From Arthrobotrys musiformis (lineage: Eukaryota; Ascomycota; Orbiliomycetes; Orbiliales; Orbiliaceae): DNA of 64,000 nucleotides. The position numbers and the translations under genes were made by a program. Below are positions 49,676-63,590 of the stretch, piece by piece (the stretch's first letter is position 1; every line of letters starts with the position of its first letter). The stretch lies in the NCBI GenBank assembly GCA_036971715.1, contig JAVHJL010000003.1, positions 1,674,001 through 1,738,000 on the forward strand, in the 5' to 3' direction. The notes below the pieces were generated by a model. That model worked only from the letters and a program-made list of their open reading frames with translations, was not told the origin of the DNA and did not search any database.

Positions 49676-52317
49676 ATGTCGGGTCACTCAACCCCATCGA
49701 CACGAAGTCTACCGCACTTTGGAGGCAGCCCGTTCGATGCGAACGGAGTGGCCAACAATCCGGATAGTACCCTCGATATGACGGGAGCTTCGCCGGGTGG
49801 GCGGCAGTACTTTGACCAGCCCATCTTTGAGTATCACACTGTCCCTGAACTACGCGAGGACGACCATGGATCACCGCATTCAAACCATCATCATCACCCG
49901 TCGCAATCGCAATCGCAGCCTCCCCAGCAATCACAGCCGGGGGGCCAAGCGCATCCAGAACGACGGCTATCGGGCCAGATCCCAATCGTAGCCGGTGCAC
50001 TTCGTGGCATGCGGGTACGAACAGGATGGTAAGTTAGGAAAAAATCCCGAAGGCCCTGTATAAATCTGCCTCTGATGCGGCATACTTGCCTATCCGAGAC
50101 CTTGTAGACCTTGTCATTCCGTACCTTTATGCATAATTACGCCTAGGCGCATCTGCAGATTTCGAGGTAAATTTAAGATCGAGACGAGATGCTAACATCT
50201 TGCCTAAAAGTAACACCTGCAGGAAACGTCATGTAAAATGCGACGAGCAAAAACCACAGTGCCAAAACTGTTTAAAAGGGAATCGACCGGTTCGTCTCGT
50301 TATATATATTTGAAAACGTCATCACTTCCATATATACTAACCTTATGCCAAGTGTGTCTTCCCAAGTCCCGACAGTCTTTTCCGCCATAGCCGGTCTGGG
50401 TCGATATCAAAGAAGGGCGCAGGTAGTTCTGGTCCCGCTGGCTCCAATCCCAATCGACGGTCTTTGGATTTATCTGCTGGCTTCCCCCTCGATGTTAAAA
50501 GCGAATCAGCCCTAGCATCCATAGCCTCTATTAACCCCGAGCTTGATGTCTCTGGCATGCTAAGTCTGGCGAACGTAGCGGCAGGGCACCACGAAGGAAT
50601 ATCTCCAACATCAACAGCTGTATCTCCGAACGGCCTTGCGAATAGACGACATAGGACCCAGCCTAGTGTGCTTCCTCTTTCTTCGACATCGCCGTTTCTC
50701 CCACAAGGTGCTGCAGACAGCCCATCTCAACTAAAGGTTCCCGGCTCTGCATTAATCTCGCCAACCGGCGCTGCTGTTACACAGTTCCAGGGTCTAGTAT
50801 TGTAAGCTTTTGTGCCGCCATAATAATATTTATTTTTGACTAATACGCCTGGGGGTAGAGCACCCATATCGCCGGCACCCCGCAGCTCCATATCGTTCGA
50901 CGCCACCCGTCTTGATCCTCAAGGATTCGATAGAGTTACCCCGGATACAATTATGGGTAACGGTGTAAACGGCGCTAGTGGAATTCCGTTCCCAAGCACC
51001 CCGAGGGAGCCCGCTGTCCCCCTCCCACTTAGCGAACATGAATCGGCTTTATATAGGAACTTCATTTCCCGCCTATGTCCAGCTGTACGTTGGTGCTCTG
51101 CGTTCAGTTCCAGCTGATCAATACTAATGATTATATAATTATGTTATTTTAGCTTGATATCTTCGACTTTGATAGACAGTTTATGATAGTAGTCCCTCGA
51201 CTTGCTCGCAAAAACACCGGCCTTCTCAAAGCATGTCTCGCCCTTTCCGCTAAACAACAATACCGCCTTCGTACTGCTAGGCAAGCGATACCAATACAGG
51301 CACCAACCCAGGAATCGAATACCGAGGTCGAGTACAGCCAATACTACGATGCAGCTTTACGAGAAATGCAAAACTCCCTAGTCAACGACGTTGATGGAAG
51401 GTTTTCATCGTCAGAGGAATTCCTTGCGACGGCTGTTATTCTCTCAACATTCGAGGTTATTGATGGTTCGAACCAGGAGTTCAGGAGACACTTGGAGGGG
51501 GTTGGTTCGATAATTAAACCGCAAGGCATCCACCAAAGCCTTATCGGTCTTAAGGGGGCAGCCTTCTGGGCCTGGTACCGCCAGGATGTTCTTGCCGCTT
51601 TCCGGGAACGAAGACAAACCTTCATTACCGAAGATGTCTGGCATCTTGATACCAGCCCCGAAAGCATGTGTGTGCTCCGGGAAGACGAGCTGGGCAACCG
51701 GGTCATGTTCATCTTGGGCCAAATCATCAACTATTGCGCTAAAGACGAGATCGAAAAGAACGAACACAACGTCACAGAACGATTGAGAAGGGCAGAAGTG
51801 CTAGAAAAGAAGCTGGAGGACTGGAAACGATGTTTACCCGACAGTTACGAGCCACTTACGAGAATGAAGGACAAAGACGGAATTTTCGAAGCCCTTTGGT
51901 ATAGCCCGGCATGTTGCGGAATTGCCGTTCAAGTTTATTACTTTGCGAAAATTATGTTGATGATGCATAAACGTGAGTGTCTACCGCTGTCTTGTATGCA
52001 GCTAAACTATCACTAACTTGACATCCGCAACAGCTCAACCACCATCTCAAGACCGCTACCAACATTTCCTTGCAGCCCAGCGACAGTACAAGCAGTGCAC
52101 CCAAATGATTATTGGGATTTCATTGGCAGACGTCGACGAATCCTACCACCTAATTAGTCTCCAGTGCCTGTACGCCGCTGGCCTTGTTCTTGACGGCAAA
52201 GAAGAACGGAGGATCCTGTCCAACCTAATCCGGGAAGTCCAGCACCGGACTGGGCGATTGACCTACTATCTAGTTGACGAGTTGCAGAAGCTATGGCAAG
52301 AAGGGGAAGCCGCATAG
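49676..52317 (+). CDS. Zn2Cys6 transcription factor
   Basis: Six exons (49676–50028, 50211–50289, 50353–50801, 50859–51084, 51153–51972, 52034–52317) give 736 residues. The zinc cluster is C118-x2-C121-x6-C128-x6-C135-x2-C138-x6-C145 (TGCNTCRKRHVKCDEQKPQC…). Its first Cys is split by intron 1 and its last Cys starts exon 3. The head is His/Gln/Ser-rich. The C-terminal half (SALYRNFISRLCPALDIF, LLKACLALSAKQQ, TAVILSTFEVIDG, AFWAWYRQDVLAAF) matches the fungal-specific regulatory domain of the Fungal_trans_2 type. It is a nuclear DNA-binding regulator with unknown targets. The ATG at 49676 is preferred; an upstream in-frame ATG would add 19 residues unlike the family. Confidence 0.88.
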
Positions 52318-54312
52318 GAGCCATGATACGATCGTTACGGTGCCTCTAATATCCTGCATACTTGCGTGTTAGTTTCTTTCTTTCCATTTTTTACGAACGA
52401 CCTATTTTCTTTATTTTTTATATTATTATTACTATCCTTCCTTCTTTTCTTCTTCTTCCCATAGGGACAATCTTTTGAGAACACTGTACATGAGATACGC
52501 TTTCCTTTGGTCCCTTTGAGTTCGGTTCGTCCGGTGTTAGCGAGGTTAAATGTTTTTTCCATTATGGTCTGGAAACAAAAAAAGATAACCAAAATCTGTT
52601 TTAAAAAATCATTGTCATCATTGGGTGGTCTTCTGAAATATCTTTGTCACGCGTTTGCAAGCATGCTCTTTTCATTGTGTCGAAAATTTTGGAACCATGT
52701 ACAACTACTTTTCCCCTCTGCCTCTCTATTTTACCTTCTTTTGTTGTTCTTACTATCTATTTATTTTATTACTATGACTATTTATTACGTTCCATCAATT
52801 CATTCGTTTGCTGCAAATTCTCCTTCTACTCTTCAAGGCCCTTGATTTGTTCGTATAACAGGTTTCAATGCTCTCGCTGTGCTGGTGACTTCTGGCAAGC
52901 GCGATCGACTGTTGCTACACCGGAGTTGTGTTGACCTGTTGCATTTTCCAATGCATATAAAAATTGGAAAACTCGTCAGGGAGGTTTTCAATTTTTTCTT
53001 CCTCTATTAAATCTTTTTCGAACTTTTCACGATACTCCAGGTTTAAATTACTTTTTTACAAATCCTACGCTGCTTCAATATTGCTACGCTCCGCTCATAT
53101 TCAATTGGAAACTATCTTTTTTTTTTTTTTTTTTTTTTCGAAAATCAAAAACAGGCTTATCAGGAGCCCCCCGCTAATTGACGTTCCTGCCGCAAATCAT
53201 ATACCGCAAAATTTATTTTTTCTCGTCTCTAGGCACTTCGTGTCATTTGCGCGAACATACCTATGCATGTATATATCAAAAATCAAAGGCTTCCATAGAT
53301 TTTCTATAGTTCCTTGCCCTTCCCCCAGCGCTAGCCCCATAGACCACAGCACAAAAGAAAGAAAAAAACACACCCTGGTTCAACTTTCCGGACTTCCTAC
53401 CGGCTCTCCATCACGGAGCGGCCACCTTCAACCTACAGGATTTTCGTTATATTTACAGGGGAGAGTAAAAGAAACAGTCTTTCTCCACTTCTTCTTTTGA
53501 AGAGGCGGGGCGAGGCTTGCCCATAACCTAAACTCATTCATGGGTCACGGCTTTGCGTGATAGTGGTAGCAATAGTATTTCTGTCTCGGCCTCTCCTTTG
53601 GAGAATTGCGAGATGGATTGACTTGCTACCGACATACTTCTTTTTGATTTTCCATTTTGACTATGGAATATATGCGCAGCGTGCATAGGACTTGAATATG
53701 TGTATGGCACGTATACGCGTAGTCGATCGATTTTGGATTCTGGTTGAGATCTAAAATATCTTGATATTGTCTCGTGCCACGTTATCTTGATCCACTGCGC
53801 TATCATATCACCAAGACTAGGACCCGACCTGATATAAGATAGATTCTTCGTGAAAAAAGAGAGCGAATAAGACAAAATACTTTTTTCCTATCTCTCTCCC
53901 TCTTCGTATAAAAAGAACCAAAGGGTCGACGGCGGAAAATTTAAGCGCGAAAAAGAACATGTAGGTGTTATAACGTCGTAATACATAATACTCCCCCGTA
54001 TGAACTCCCAAAGGAAACATGGAAAGAAAAAACACCTGAACACAAAGTTCTCCCTGATTTTCCGAAAAAGAAAAAGTATTTCAGAAAATCCTGCTGTCGG
54101 CCAAAAAAAAAAGTTGCTATATTGCCTTCAACGCCCGAGGGATCTGGGCAGGAGACAAATGGCCGTAGAAGAGAAAAACGAGGGAAAAAATAGAGGAACA
54201 AAGCTAGGCTCAACCCCTCCCCTTGCAGCTAGACCCCGACTGAAAGCTCAAAGTTAACTCCAACGGAAACAAAAAGATGTAACACTCGGTATATATATAT
54301 CTCAAAACTCTC
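52318..54312. other. Convergent intergenic region
   Basis: 3' flanks of the zinc-cluster regulator and the GH3–GNAT gene. Strongly T-rich, with a run of about 22 T near 53117–53138. No gene supported, although several small frames exist. Confidence 0.5.
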
Positions 54313-57300
54313 CTACGACGGCCTCAGCTCCGATAAAGAGCACTCCATTTCCTCAAATGTGTGCCAAACCTGCCAGCCACCTCCGCCACCATTTCCAGTG
54401 TTGGTCAGAGCCTGTATATCATCGGGGTTGTCAAGCTAAGGGGTCGTGACTATTAGCTAAAAGTACTACAAAAAGTATGTCGAAAACAACGACTATATGG
54501 GGACAACAAAGACTTACGCAATCCAAAACCACTTTACTAAAGCCCACCTTCCCATGTTGCTGTGGCATTTGGAAGTGCTTCGTAGATATCGCAACCAAAC
54601 CTTCAAGCACCAATCTCCTCAGGGGAACCGGTGCAAGGACAGGGTACACAATTCCGCAAACATTTCGTGATGTCTTGTCGCCTTCAGACCCCGTATTACT
54701 ACCGCCTGTGGCAGAAGAGGGAAGCATACTTGGTCTAATCAATGGGGTAAATTTCTCGAGTTTTCCCAGGTCATTTGTCCCCCAAACTAGAATTACTGAT
54801 CCTAGGAGTTGCTTCTGACTGTTCGTTGCGATTAATATACGGGCTTGGCCGATTTGAAGGTCATCGCCGGCTATACGATATCCATCTAGGTAGCGGCCGT
54901 TGTCGTGGGAGCGTACGAATTCCATGGTTTGTTCATAGAGTAGGGGCGTATTTGGGGATTTCATATCCGAAACGAGGTCGAAGGAAATGCCACCCTCGGA
55001 AAGCTGTTTGCTAATTGTAGCTGGAGGCTTCCAGTCAGAGAGGTTGAGGAGGACAAGACGGTAGACACGGGATGATGGGGTATCGGGCCACCCACTACAT
55101 ATCCCAAGTTATTAGTTGCTCTCAAAGTGCATGAGGTAATATACGTATATACGTCTGGATATCTTAGGGAAACTAGGCGACTTACAGATTGCGAAACCAT
55201 GTTTTAAAGGGTTTTGTGTGGTCCATCCCTTCAGTTAGATTTATCATCGTCATATTCGGATTTGGAACGGCAGGTATCCCAAGATATGCAGCCGGAAATC
55301 GTGATCCGATAGAGACACGTTTGATTCCTTTCTGCTGTCTTAGATACCGCAGAGCAGATGCATACAAGGAATTTCCTATTGATAATTTACGGCGGGCTGG
55401 ATCAACCAGTATGACCCCAATGCTGCCAACCCCGCTACGCGGATTATAGAATGTTGAACAAAACCCATAAAGCGCGCGAGTGGAGGAATTCCGAACGACA
55501 AAGTTTTGCTGCTCAAGAATTGTGGAACCATCGTTCATTATGATGTCCTCAGTGAGGTATGCAACCGCAGGGAGTGTAGTTAGATCTGCGTAAAGAGATA
55601 GGGTTGCCGAGCCTGCGCGGCGAACCGCCTCCAGGAGCTGTTGAAGGGATTGGAAATCCCGAGCTTTCTTCCAGTGCTCGACTAACCACTGCTGCTTTGG
55701 CTGCTGTTGCTGCCGCCGTCTCTTAAATATTGTCCCGGGGAGGAGACCTTTGGCGTTTTTCTTCCCGAACAGAATTTTAACCAGTGAATCAATTGCGGTC
55801 TCTGTAAAATCGTACGTGCAAACATAAGTTGCAATCGACTTGTCAAGCCAGAAATCGTACGGCGAGGATACTGCAATGACGATCACTTGTTTCCCCTTCG
55901 GGAAGCGGTCTGTAGGAATTTTGCTGATTGCCGATATATGTTTCGTGAACCCATACTGATATCGGTTCTGGTTCGCATCCGCAGTAACAACAATAATCAT
56001 GGAAGCCGCCTCAATGAGGTTTTCGTGAACAGGACGGATACCGCTTGCTGTATACGAACTGTGCAAAATCCTTGCACCAGAGCTACGGCCGATAGAACGG
56101 CCTAGCTCACGAAATACAATCTCGCCGGTCATCAAAACTCGATCCTTATCAGAGAGGAATGATGATAAGAGAGACTTGTGATCTGGCCGGGGAGCTATCG
56201 ACGAGTTCGCTGTTGGCGTCGGAGAACTGTCGCTTCGGGTCGATTCCAACTTGAGAGTTGCATTGAGTTCTTCCGCCTGGGCTAAAAGAGAAGCGGGCAG
56301 TGGTTTGACAAGAGGCGTTAATAGGAGAATATCCTGCCCTTCCCTGGGTCTTGTCGGCAATGGTAACAATCGGTTTTCGTCTCGCACTATCGTAATAGAA
56401 GCCTCATACGCTCTAACGGATAATTCTTTATGCGAGGGCTCCAAGATTGATAGGTAGTCAACCCCGGGCGGGTTCAGAGCTTGCTGCCAGGATGTGCGCT
56501 TTTGTTTCATAGCCGAGACTCGCGCGGCAGCTTCTGCAACCATTTCTCTCGAGATAATCGTGCTGTCTACGGCTATCTGGAGTCCCTGGATGGCTTCCTG
56601 TTGCAGAGTGAATGACCTGCACACGATAATCTGGTCGCACCCGGCATCCAGAGCCATAACTGTCGCCTGCCCCACACCAATATTCTCGTGTAGAGCTTCC
56701 ATTTCTAAGCACTCGCTCACAACCACCCCCTTGAACCCCATTTCTTCGCGCAGGAGTTTGTTGATAACCGTATCCGAGAGGCACGCATGCATAACTTTTG
56801 TCCCCAAAGATGGCATTGAGCAGCCACCAACCATGACAGCGTCGATATCCGCCGCCACCGCCTTCCTGAACGGTATTAAGCCATGCAGCTTGAGCTGCTC
56901 GATAGTATCGGAGAGGATTGGGACGTCCAGTGGAGAACCCTGGAATTCGATGTTACCGTAGGATGGGAAATGCTTCGCGCAGGCCGCCACTCCGCCGTCT
57001 ACAATACATCGTTAGCCAAAACTGCACCCGGAGTCTTGCACCTCCTCTCGCACCTCGATCCCCCCGGGTTCGGGGCTTCTAAGACCTATCATACCTTGGA
57101 GACCTCTCATAAAGGCCACCCCCATTTCGGATACCTCCTCTGGCTCGTGGCCCATGGTTCTCACCCCCAGTGGTTGCGTGCGCGCATTCGGATTGAGCAC
57201 ATCTAACACCGGACCCAATACCCAGTTCACACCCACTGACGAAACTTCAAGCGCTGTAGCTTTCGCAACCTCCCTACACAGCTCGGGCGATCCCGTCGCG

Positions 57301-57893
57301 GCCATCCCCATAGCTCCAGGAAACTGCCGTATGTGCAGCGTATCACACAGATTATTAAGACCCCCATTCTCTTGGTCGATCGCAATAAGTAACGGATACG
57401 GATGTTTAGCGTTGCGCGCGATGGTTTGGAGCTCTAAAATGAGTTTTGTGGCTTGCTCGGCAGCTGTATTTTTTTAAATTATCAAGTGGGTGAGAGTTAT
57501 TAGTTAGCGATGTTATTACCCTCTCTCGCTCATTGCGCAAGAACGGCGAGTGTGATGGACGGGGATGTGGGGTGAAAGGGTGATATAGGGGAACCCCGCG
57601 ATATCTACGGCAGCTTAAAAGACCAACTAACATTTGAAGTTCTTCCCTGACAACATGATCGTCCCGAGATGGTGCTCCTCAATCAATTGTTTTACCTGCG
57701 GAGTCACGGTCGTCCCACTGAAACCCATCATGAACACCGCCCCGATGTCCCTAAATTCCAGATTACCAGAGTCAGAAAAAAGTCACCCTCTTCTCACCCT
57801 CCCGAGAAGGTATGCGCGCGTGCGCGTCAACGGTCGAACGGGCGGCTTCCGGAGAAACTGTTCTTACCAAGCAAGTTGAACGTTTTCATCCAT
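54313..57893 (-). CDS. GH3 (NagZ-like) – GNAT fusion protein
   Basis: Six exons (57893–57868, 57750–57632, 57463–57095, 56998–55186, 55094–54518, 54435–54313) give 1008 residues; exon 1 codes eight residues plus part of Trp9. Residues 10–500 follow NagZ-type beta-N-acetylglucosaminidases: GFSGTTVTP, AIDQENGG, FPGAMGMAA, GVNWVLGPVLDVLNP, GVRTMG, AFMRGLQDGG, AKHFPSYG, then GFKGVVVSECLEMEAL. Two signature sites differ from NagZ: KHFPGHG is KHFPSYG without the usual D-S-H after it, and the nucleophile Asp position holds Glu267. From about 600 on there is a GNAT acetyltransferase module (GSIGVILVDPARRKLSIGNSLYASAL at about 696–721) and a longer tail. No signal peptide, so probably intracellular. 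Fungal fusions of this kind exist; the reaction is not settled by sequence. Confidence 0.85.
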
Positions 57894-60117
57894 GATTTCC
57901 AACTATTAAGCTGAACGACCCGATCGATGGGGTGAATGTTCATCCGGTAGAGCTGCCTTGCTATCTTGGGATCCCGACCCCCCAAAAGCACCTATGATGT
58001 CGGGGTGGCGGCGGCGGCGGCGACGAGAACGTCACTGTTGGTTCTTTCAACGGCCACAAGATCAACCGGCCTCGCGGTTCGGAAAAAATCGAAAGAAAAA
58101 GCGGGAAGGACCGTCGCTTGGAAGAAAAAAAGACCTTAATGAGGACCCTTAAGGAATGTTTCCTGCCCGCAAGTATAAGATTTGAACGAGTTTCGAGTGT
58201 TGGGCCCACTGCGTTTGGGATTACGTTTCCTTCGTGATCTCTCCGCTGGAGTACTAGTACGTTAGTCAGGCTTTGGGTGAGGTTGCGATTAGTTGAATGC
58301 TTGCAGAATCCCCATGCGAAAGGAATGCCTGGATCGGGTCGGTAAAGTGAGTTTCACCCGTAAATTTGGGAAGGTCAGAACAAAAAAAAAGGTTTTCCAC
58401 GAAGGAAAAAAAAGGTTGTTTTATGGGGTTACAAATGACGTCCCAAGCGAAGGAATTTGGGAATATATCACAAGACAATGAGACAAAGTTCTAGTCGAGG
58501 AGGCTATCTGGTGGGCTTTAGTGGATATCGGTACGGATTTATGGGGGGCGGTTTCGATTCAACCTATTTTCGCGCATGCGAATGGAAGAAACATCGCCTG
58601 CAATGCGTATACAGAATCGGTAGTCGACATACATAGTTACAGTTGGGATATGTTTAAGGGCATTAGGGAAAATCAGGACTTCAAAAAAAGAGAGAGAGAA
58701 CTCAGCGCAGCTGAAGGATCTCTTTTGAAGACGCAGGCGAGAAGGCAGCCTCACGAGCCCTCGTTTTGTTTTCGTGCACTTACTCCGTAACTGTTGTCCA
58801 TTTATATCGCAATGCGCATGAGGTTCTCCCAAAGTGGAGACGATGCAACCTTTCGTTACGAGAATAAGCTTAAGCGGGATGTCGATCTAGTAAGGGATCT
58901 AGCCAAATGGAAGGCAACCGAAGCCTAAGATATGAGGATGGCATTGGCATTAGTAAATGTGATATCAATTGATATGGTAGCTATGAATCCAGACGTGGTA
59001 TTTGCTAGGCCCATGCGCACGTATTTTTTTTTCTTTGTTCAGCCAGACCACAGAGACGCACAGCGTAGGAAGTTATTGCAATGTTGGGGTACATATACAT
59101 GCATGTCGATGTTACCTCGAAGATGTCGCTAACTGCAGTACTGACTCGATAGTCGAGAGGTTGGCAGTATTACTAGCGCGCGAGGCAAGTATGAACATGT
59201 AAAATTTCAAACCCACGACGATGTCTCGATGGTTTCAAATATGCAAATAACGTACAAGAAGTTAATAAAAAAGCAACTAAAGGAATGTGTGAGCGTATTA
59301 TACACACCCAGAGTACATGACGCTGCAATAGATCTAGTTTCGCAGGGGCATCTAAAAAATGTGTTGACGTGAGGTCGAGGGATCGTCGATTTCTATCTCG
59401 AGGCTACGTCGATTCTATTTAGAGCTGTGAGTGTGTTAATTTGAGCCTTCAAGCACCAGCTGGAGTCTCGAATAGAGCTAGAAACTGCCCAATCGCTCCA
59501 TTTTCTAGATTCCCCTACAGCCTCGTCCAGACAAGATCCATGAAGTTATCTTTGAATCGAGTTCGTTGCAGATCCATGGGTATTCACGAATATATCGGTA
59601 TATATAGGTATATATGTGCGCGATGTGGAGTCGACGGTTCGACATCGCATCGAACAGCACGACGAATTAGGAACCATCGATGTTGCTGGATCCGCGGACC
59701 CTAGGCTTAATTAATTGTGACCTCTGTACGCGTAAGCGTATAATATACGCCAGATAGGGCGGCTTCCTAGAGTGCAGGCTTCTTAGGAAGGTATGTACAG
59801 TACAGGCTACTCACTGATTTATGCTATTTGAGCCTTTTGATTTTTGTGCAAATAATTAAACAACTTAACTAATACTTGATTAGAATTAAAATTCTTCATA
59901 TGATTTTAAAGATTGTGCATAAAATCAAGATTGTGGAAGAGTTCTAAAATTAATCTCTTGCGTATTCAAGCAGTCGTTATAGAGCTAGAATACGGATATA
60001 TAGATAGACGGCTTCGACAGTATAGGTGCATTTGTACTAGAATCCAAACCGATTATGTCGATAAATCGGTATATATTGTTTATCATAATCCGATACTATG
60101 ATAGGTTATGTATTCAT

Positions 60118-60306
60118 GCGCCGGCGACCAGTCGACCATGGCCGGTCCGGCCCCGGGCACTGGATCCATGGACGCCTGTATGCGGTACCTGCAGACTGGA
60201 GAGTCGGCCAGGGACCGCGTAGACCGGAAGCATTGGCAGTTCCGTTCAACAGTTAATTGGCCCTTGCCTTGTCCTTGAGGTCCTAATGCCTGCGTTTGAC
60301 CGGCCT
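60118..60306. other. GC-rich island in AT-rich DNA
   Basis: About 190 bp rich in GGCC/CCGG-type sites (for example GGCCGGTCCGGCCCCGGG) between AT-rich flanks. The edges are abrupt. No reading frame of note. Confidence 0.4.
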
Positions 60307-61902
60307 TTTGTAGAACAATATATCAATTAAAATATAACTGATCAGTTATCTCGATAATTATCGATAAAAGTGAGGCACCATAAGCATGCCACCGACCTTG
60401 TCGCCGAGCAAGAAAGGAGTAGCATATAGTATAATCACATATATGTCGGCACGCTACCCGCTCGTACTTACATACATGTCCAATATCTGAATCATGGACA
60501 ACCACGGCAGAGCAATATTAGGCTTCAATAACTTAACTGGTTGGCAAAAAATTTGTCCTTCTCGGCAGAGACACTGGGCCATGGGTCCTGTCCTTTCACG
60601 AATTCGTTGTGGCACAGCTAGCATCCGGTCCAGCATCCCGTTGACAGCTCTATAATATTAATATCTAACCTTGCAATTGCTAAGCTTATAAAGCAGTCCC
60701 CTGGGCTGTACAAACATACGTAAACGTTTAACCCCCCGTAGTTAGAACTCTCAAAAGGGTTGAGAAAGTCATGAGCATGTTTCTCACTGATTAAAAACCA
60801 TTTCCCCTACATAGTATGTGAGGCCCCACATCGTATTGTCTTCTTCTCCAATGCACTCTCTATTGGCTATTGTTAGCTCTGAGCTGTGGTATGTAGTTTT
60901 GCAGGTTCATGGAGCCAACATCCCAACACGGACGACGTGCAACGGCAACAGGGTGCAACCATCTACTAGATCACATCAATCGCCCTTCTAGCTAAAACAT
61001 TTGCTTGCTCGCCGCCATGAGGTATTCTAGAGCGAGCGAATGGGTAAGCGCTGACCTTTACCCAGATAATCAATACATTACATTCTAATATCAACATTGG
61101 CATTTGCATTGACCTTGCCCATGGCTCCGCCCCTTTTCCCTCTGTGTTCAACTAACATTAACCTCGTGCACCCATATTGAATGTCATGCAATATTGTTTA
61201 CACATGTTGGTGTATCATACTAATCACAAGTACTTGTCCTACATTTCGCTTGTTGTTGCTTCCCGTCGTTTCGTGGCCTACATGCGTACACGGTATCGAT
61301 TTCCAAGGGCTGGCCGGGTCAGAGAATTGACCTGTTAGAAACGCCCTTTCGATTGATTTTTTTATCCCCACGAGTCTCCTGCTCCGGCAGTACCTCGTGA
61401 ATCAATCTTTTCTGCGAGGGCCCGGGTACCATGAGAAAATAATCTTAATTCTAGGCTCACACTCCCCTCGTGCTCGCAATCGTTAGACCAAATGTTACGG
61501 GATATCTAGTCCTCAATGGTAATTCCGAACTCTATACTCCGTATCAAAGGCCGAATACCACCTGCAAACACCCATTGCTCCAGCTTCAAATATTCGCAGC
61601 GTTTCAAAGGGTTTGATGCAAGATATCTCATAGCCCCGACGGGCCCTATCCGTCGCACGTGGACTAAATTTAAGTATATATGTGTATGTGTATACTGCAA
61701 AGACGCGCGAAACGTGATGCCGAAGCAGGAAGCCGATGCATTAAAACAGAAAAAGCGAGGAAACGTGGGCAGGAAGTAAGGGGATGTGTATGTACGTTCC
61801 CTTCTTTTAAGCTTCCCGAGACATAGGTCTTTTTTAGGTTACCGAGATGTTCTGTACCCGATATATATCTAACATACACCAAACCAACTATTATATTCGG
61901 TC

Positions 61903-61929
61903 AAAAAAAAAAAAAAAAAAAAAAAAAAA
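61903..61929 (+). repeat. Poly(A) run, 27 nt
   Basis: Uninterrupted run of A in gene-free DNA. It could be a microsatellite or the tail of a retroposed sequence. Confidence 0.7.
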
Positions 61930-62541
61930 CAATCTAGAGTGGAAGGTTGATTTGTTTTAGCTAGGATTGGTTTTTTAACTCTTTGAATTGAAAGGTAGGA
62001 AACAATAGTTGGGCAACTCGGATTCCAGGTTAGATTAACCCGATGTCCCTGAGGACCTTAGAATAGCTGAATCAACTCTATTTTACTCCGTGTTTTCTTT
62101 CTTTCTATTTCCGAGACGTATATACCGTCATGAGTGTATTGTTGGCCCTAGTATAGATTAATTTTAGAAGGTTGGGAAACCCATTTCAAAATGTTAGAAG
62201 TAGAAACGAAGAGAAAAGTGAGTGGGGTAATTAATCCGCAGAGGCTTCTTTGTTGTAAAATTTCCCGTTTCTATAAACGGCTCCAGGCCAGGGCGGTACC
62301 GGTGGGTAATCGGTATGTCCATTAACTCGAACGCCTGTTGGAGGTTATGGCACATCTAATCTCATTTGTGAGATTGTGATGAATTCCGCAGGGCAAGTTT
62401 CATCAACCATACATATGCCGTGATAGGAGCCTTTTGTTGCCAAATAGTGCTACGCATTGCGGAATGCTTGTACCTACCTACTATAGACACATCCTTCGCC
62501 TATCGATTTGATAGGGAGCTCGGGAAAGAAGGGATTGCTGG

Positions 62542-62584
<43 letters not shown>
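62542..62584 (+). repeat. Poly(A) run, 43 nt
   Basis: The longest homopolymer in the window. No flanking target-site duplication is evident by eye. Confidence 0.7.
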
Positions 62585-62586
<2 letters not shown>

Positions 62587-63590
62587 CGTTACGACTAGGC
62601 TAGGGCCATGCTGGTTGATACATTACATGGCATATGCCAATGCAGGTACATTTTTTTTCTCTCCCGTCTCTCTAAAGCGTTGCGCTGTGTAAAAACTCTA
62701 GCTTGTAAATTCCTGGAAGTGGCCAAAAGGAATCCTTTTGACAGCTGGAATGATTTGCAGAATGCGCGATTATGACAGCGGGCCCGGGCTGGAACCAGAC
62801 GCCGGACCACAAACGGCAATATTGAAGAAATTTCGAAAAAAATTAACCTGGTTTTTCGGAAACTCGGTAGAATCGTCGGTGATAGACATCCACGATGCTT
62901 TGTTGGTTCATGGTCGCTGTTGGAAGCTATAAAAAAATATATATCCTAGGCTAGCGAAAAATTTATAACTCTAAGTCCCTTGGCTCTACGGCCGTTATTC
63001 TGAAACCGCTGATCGAACGTTGACGGCTATGTCTACACCAGCCAACGTTGGCCCAAGACTAACTTTAGCTATTGTTTCGGGTGAATCATTCGTCCGTGGG
63101 GGGCACACGGTCTCATTCATTGATTTATCTCTTATCACATACGTATTTGGACCTGAAATTTTTGTTCAACGTGTATTTCGTCATGACTCTGCCCTGTAAC
63201 CAGGTAATTTATGCCCGGGAAGATATGCACACAATTGACAGACGCTAAAATAAACCCGATATGTATAGGATGTCGCCAAAACGGTAAAATGGAGCTGGGA
63301 AATTTGGGGGAGAGGTACATGATTGATGATATAGTCAAGGATATGGCTATGATTTTAGATACAAAGTTATATGAACCCAGAAGGGTTTAGGATAAAGATT
63401 AAAATATATGTTGAAAAGAACTAAAGAATTAAAACAAAGGAAATTCGTTGAGAAGTAAACCTAACCAGGGCTACCAAAATCCCGCAAAAACTAGTCAAGA
63501 ATACCCATTTCAAGTCGGGAGAGAAAAAATATAAAGAAAAGAAAAAGTTTTAGAAATGCGAAGCGCAGCTAGCTGCAACTAAGTGCGAAT

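Larger units (their letters stand above)
57894..63590. other. Large gene-poor region
   Basis: About 5.7 kb without a supported gene. It holds the promoter of the GH3–GNAT gene, an AT-rich part (59.8–60.1 kb) next to a short GC-rich island, and two long A runs. Possibly decayed repeats. Confidence 0.5.
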
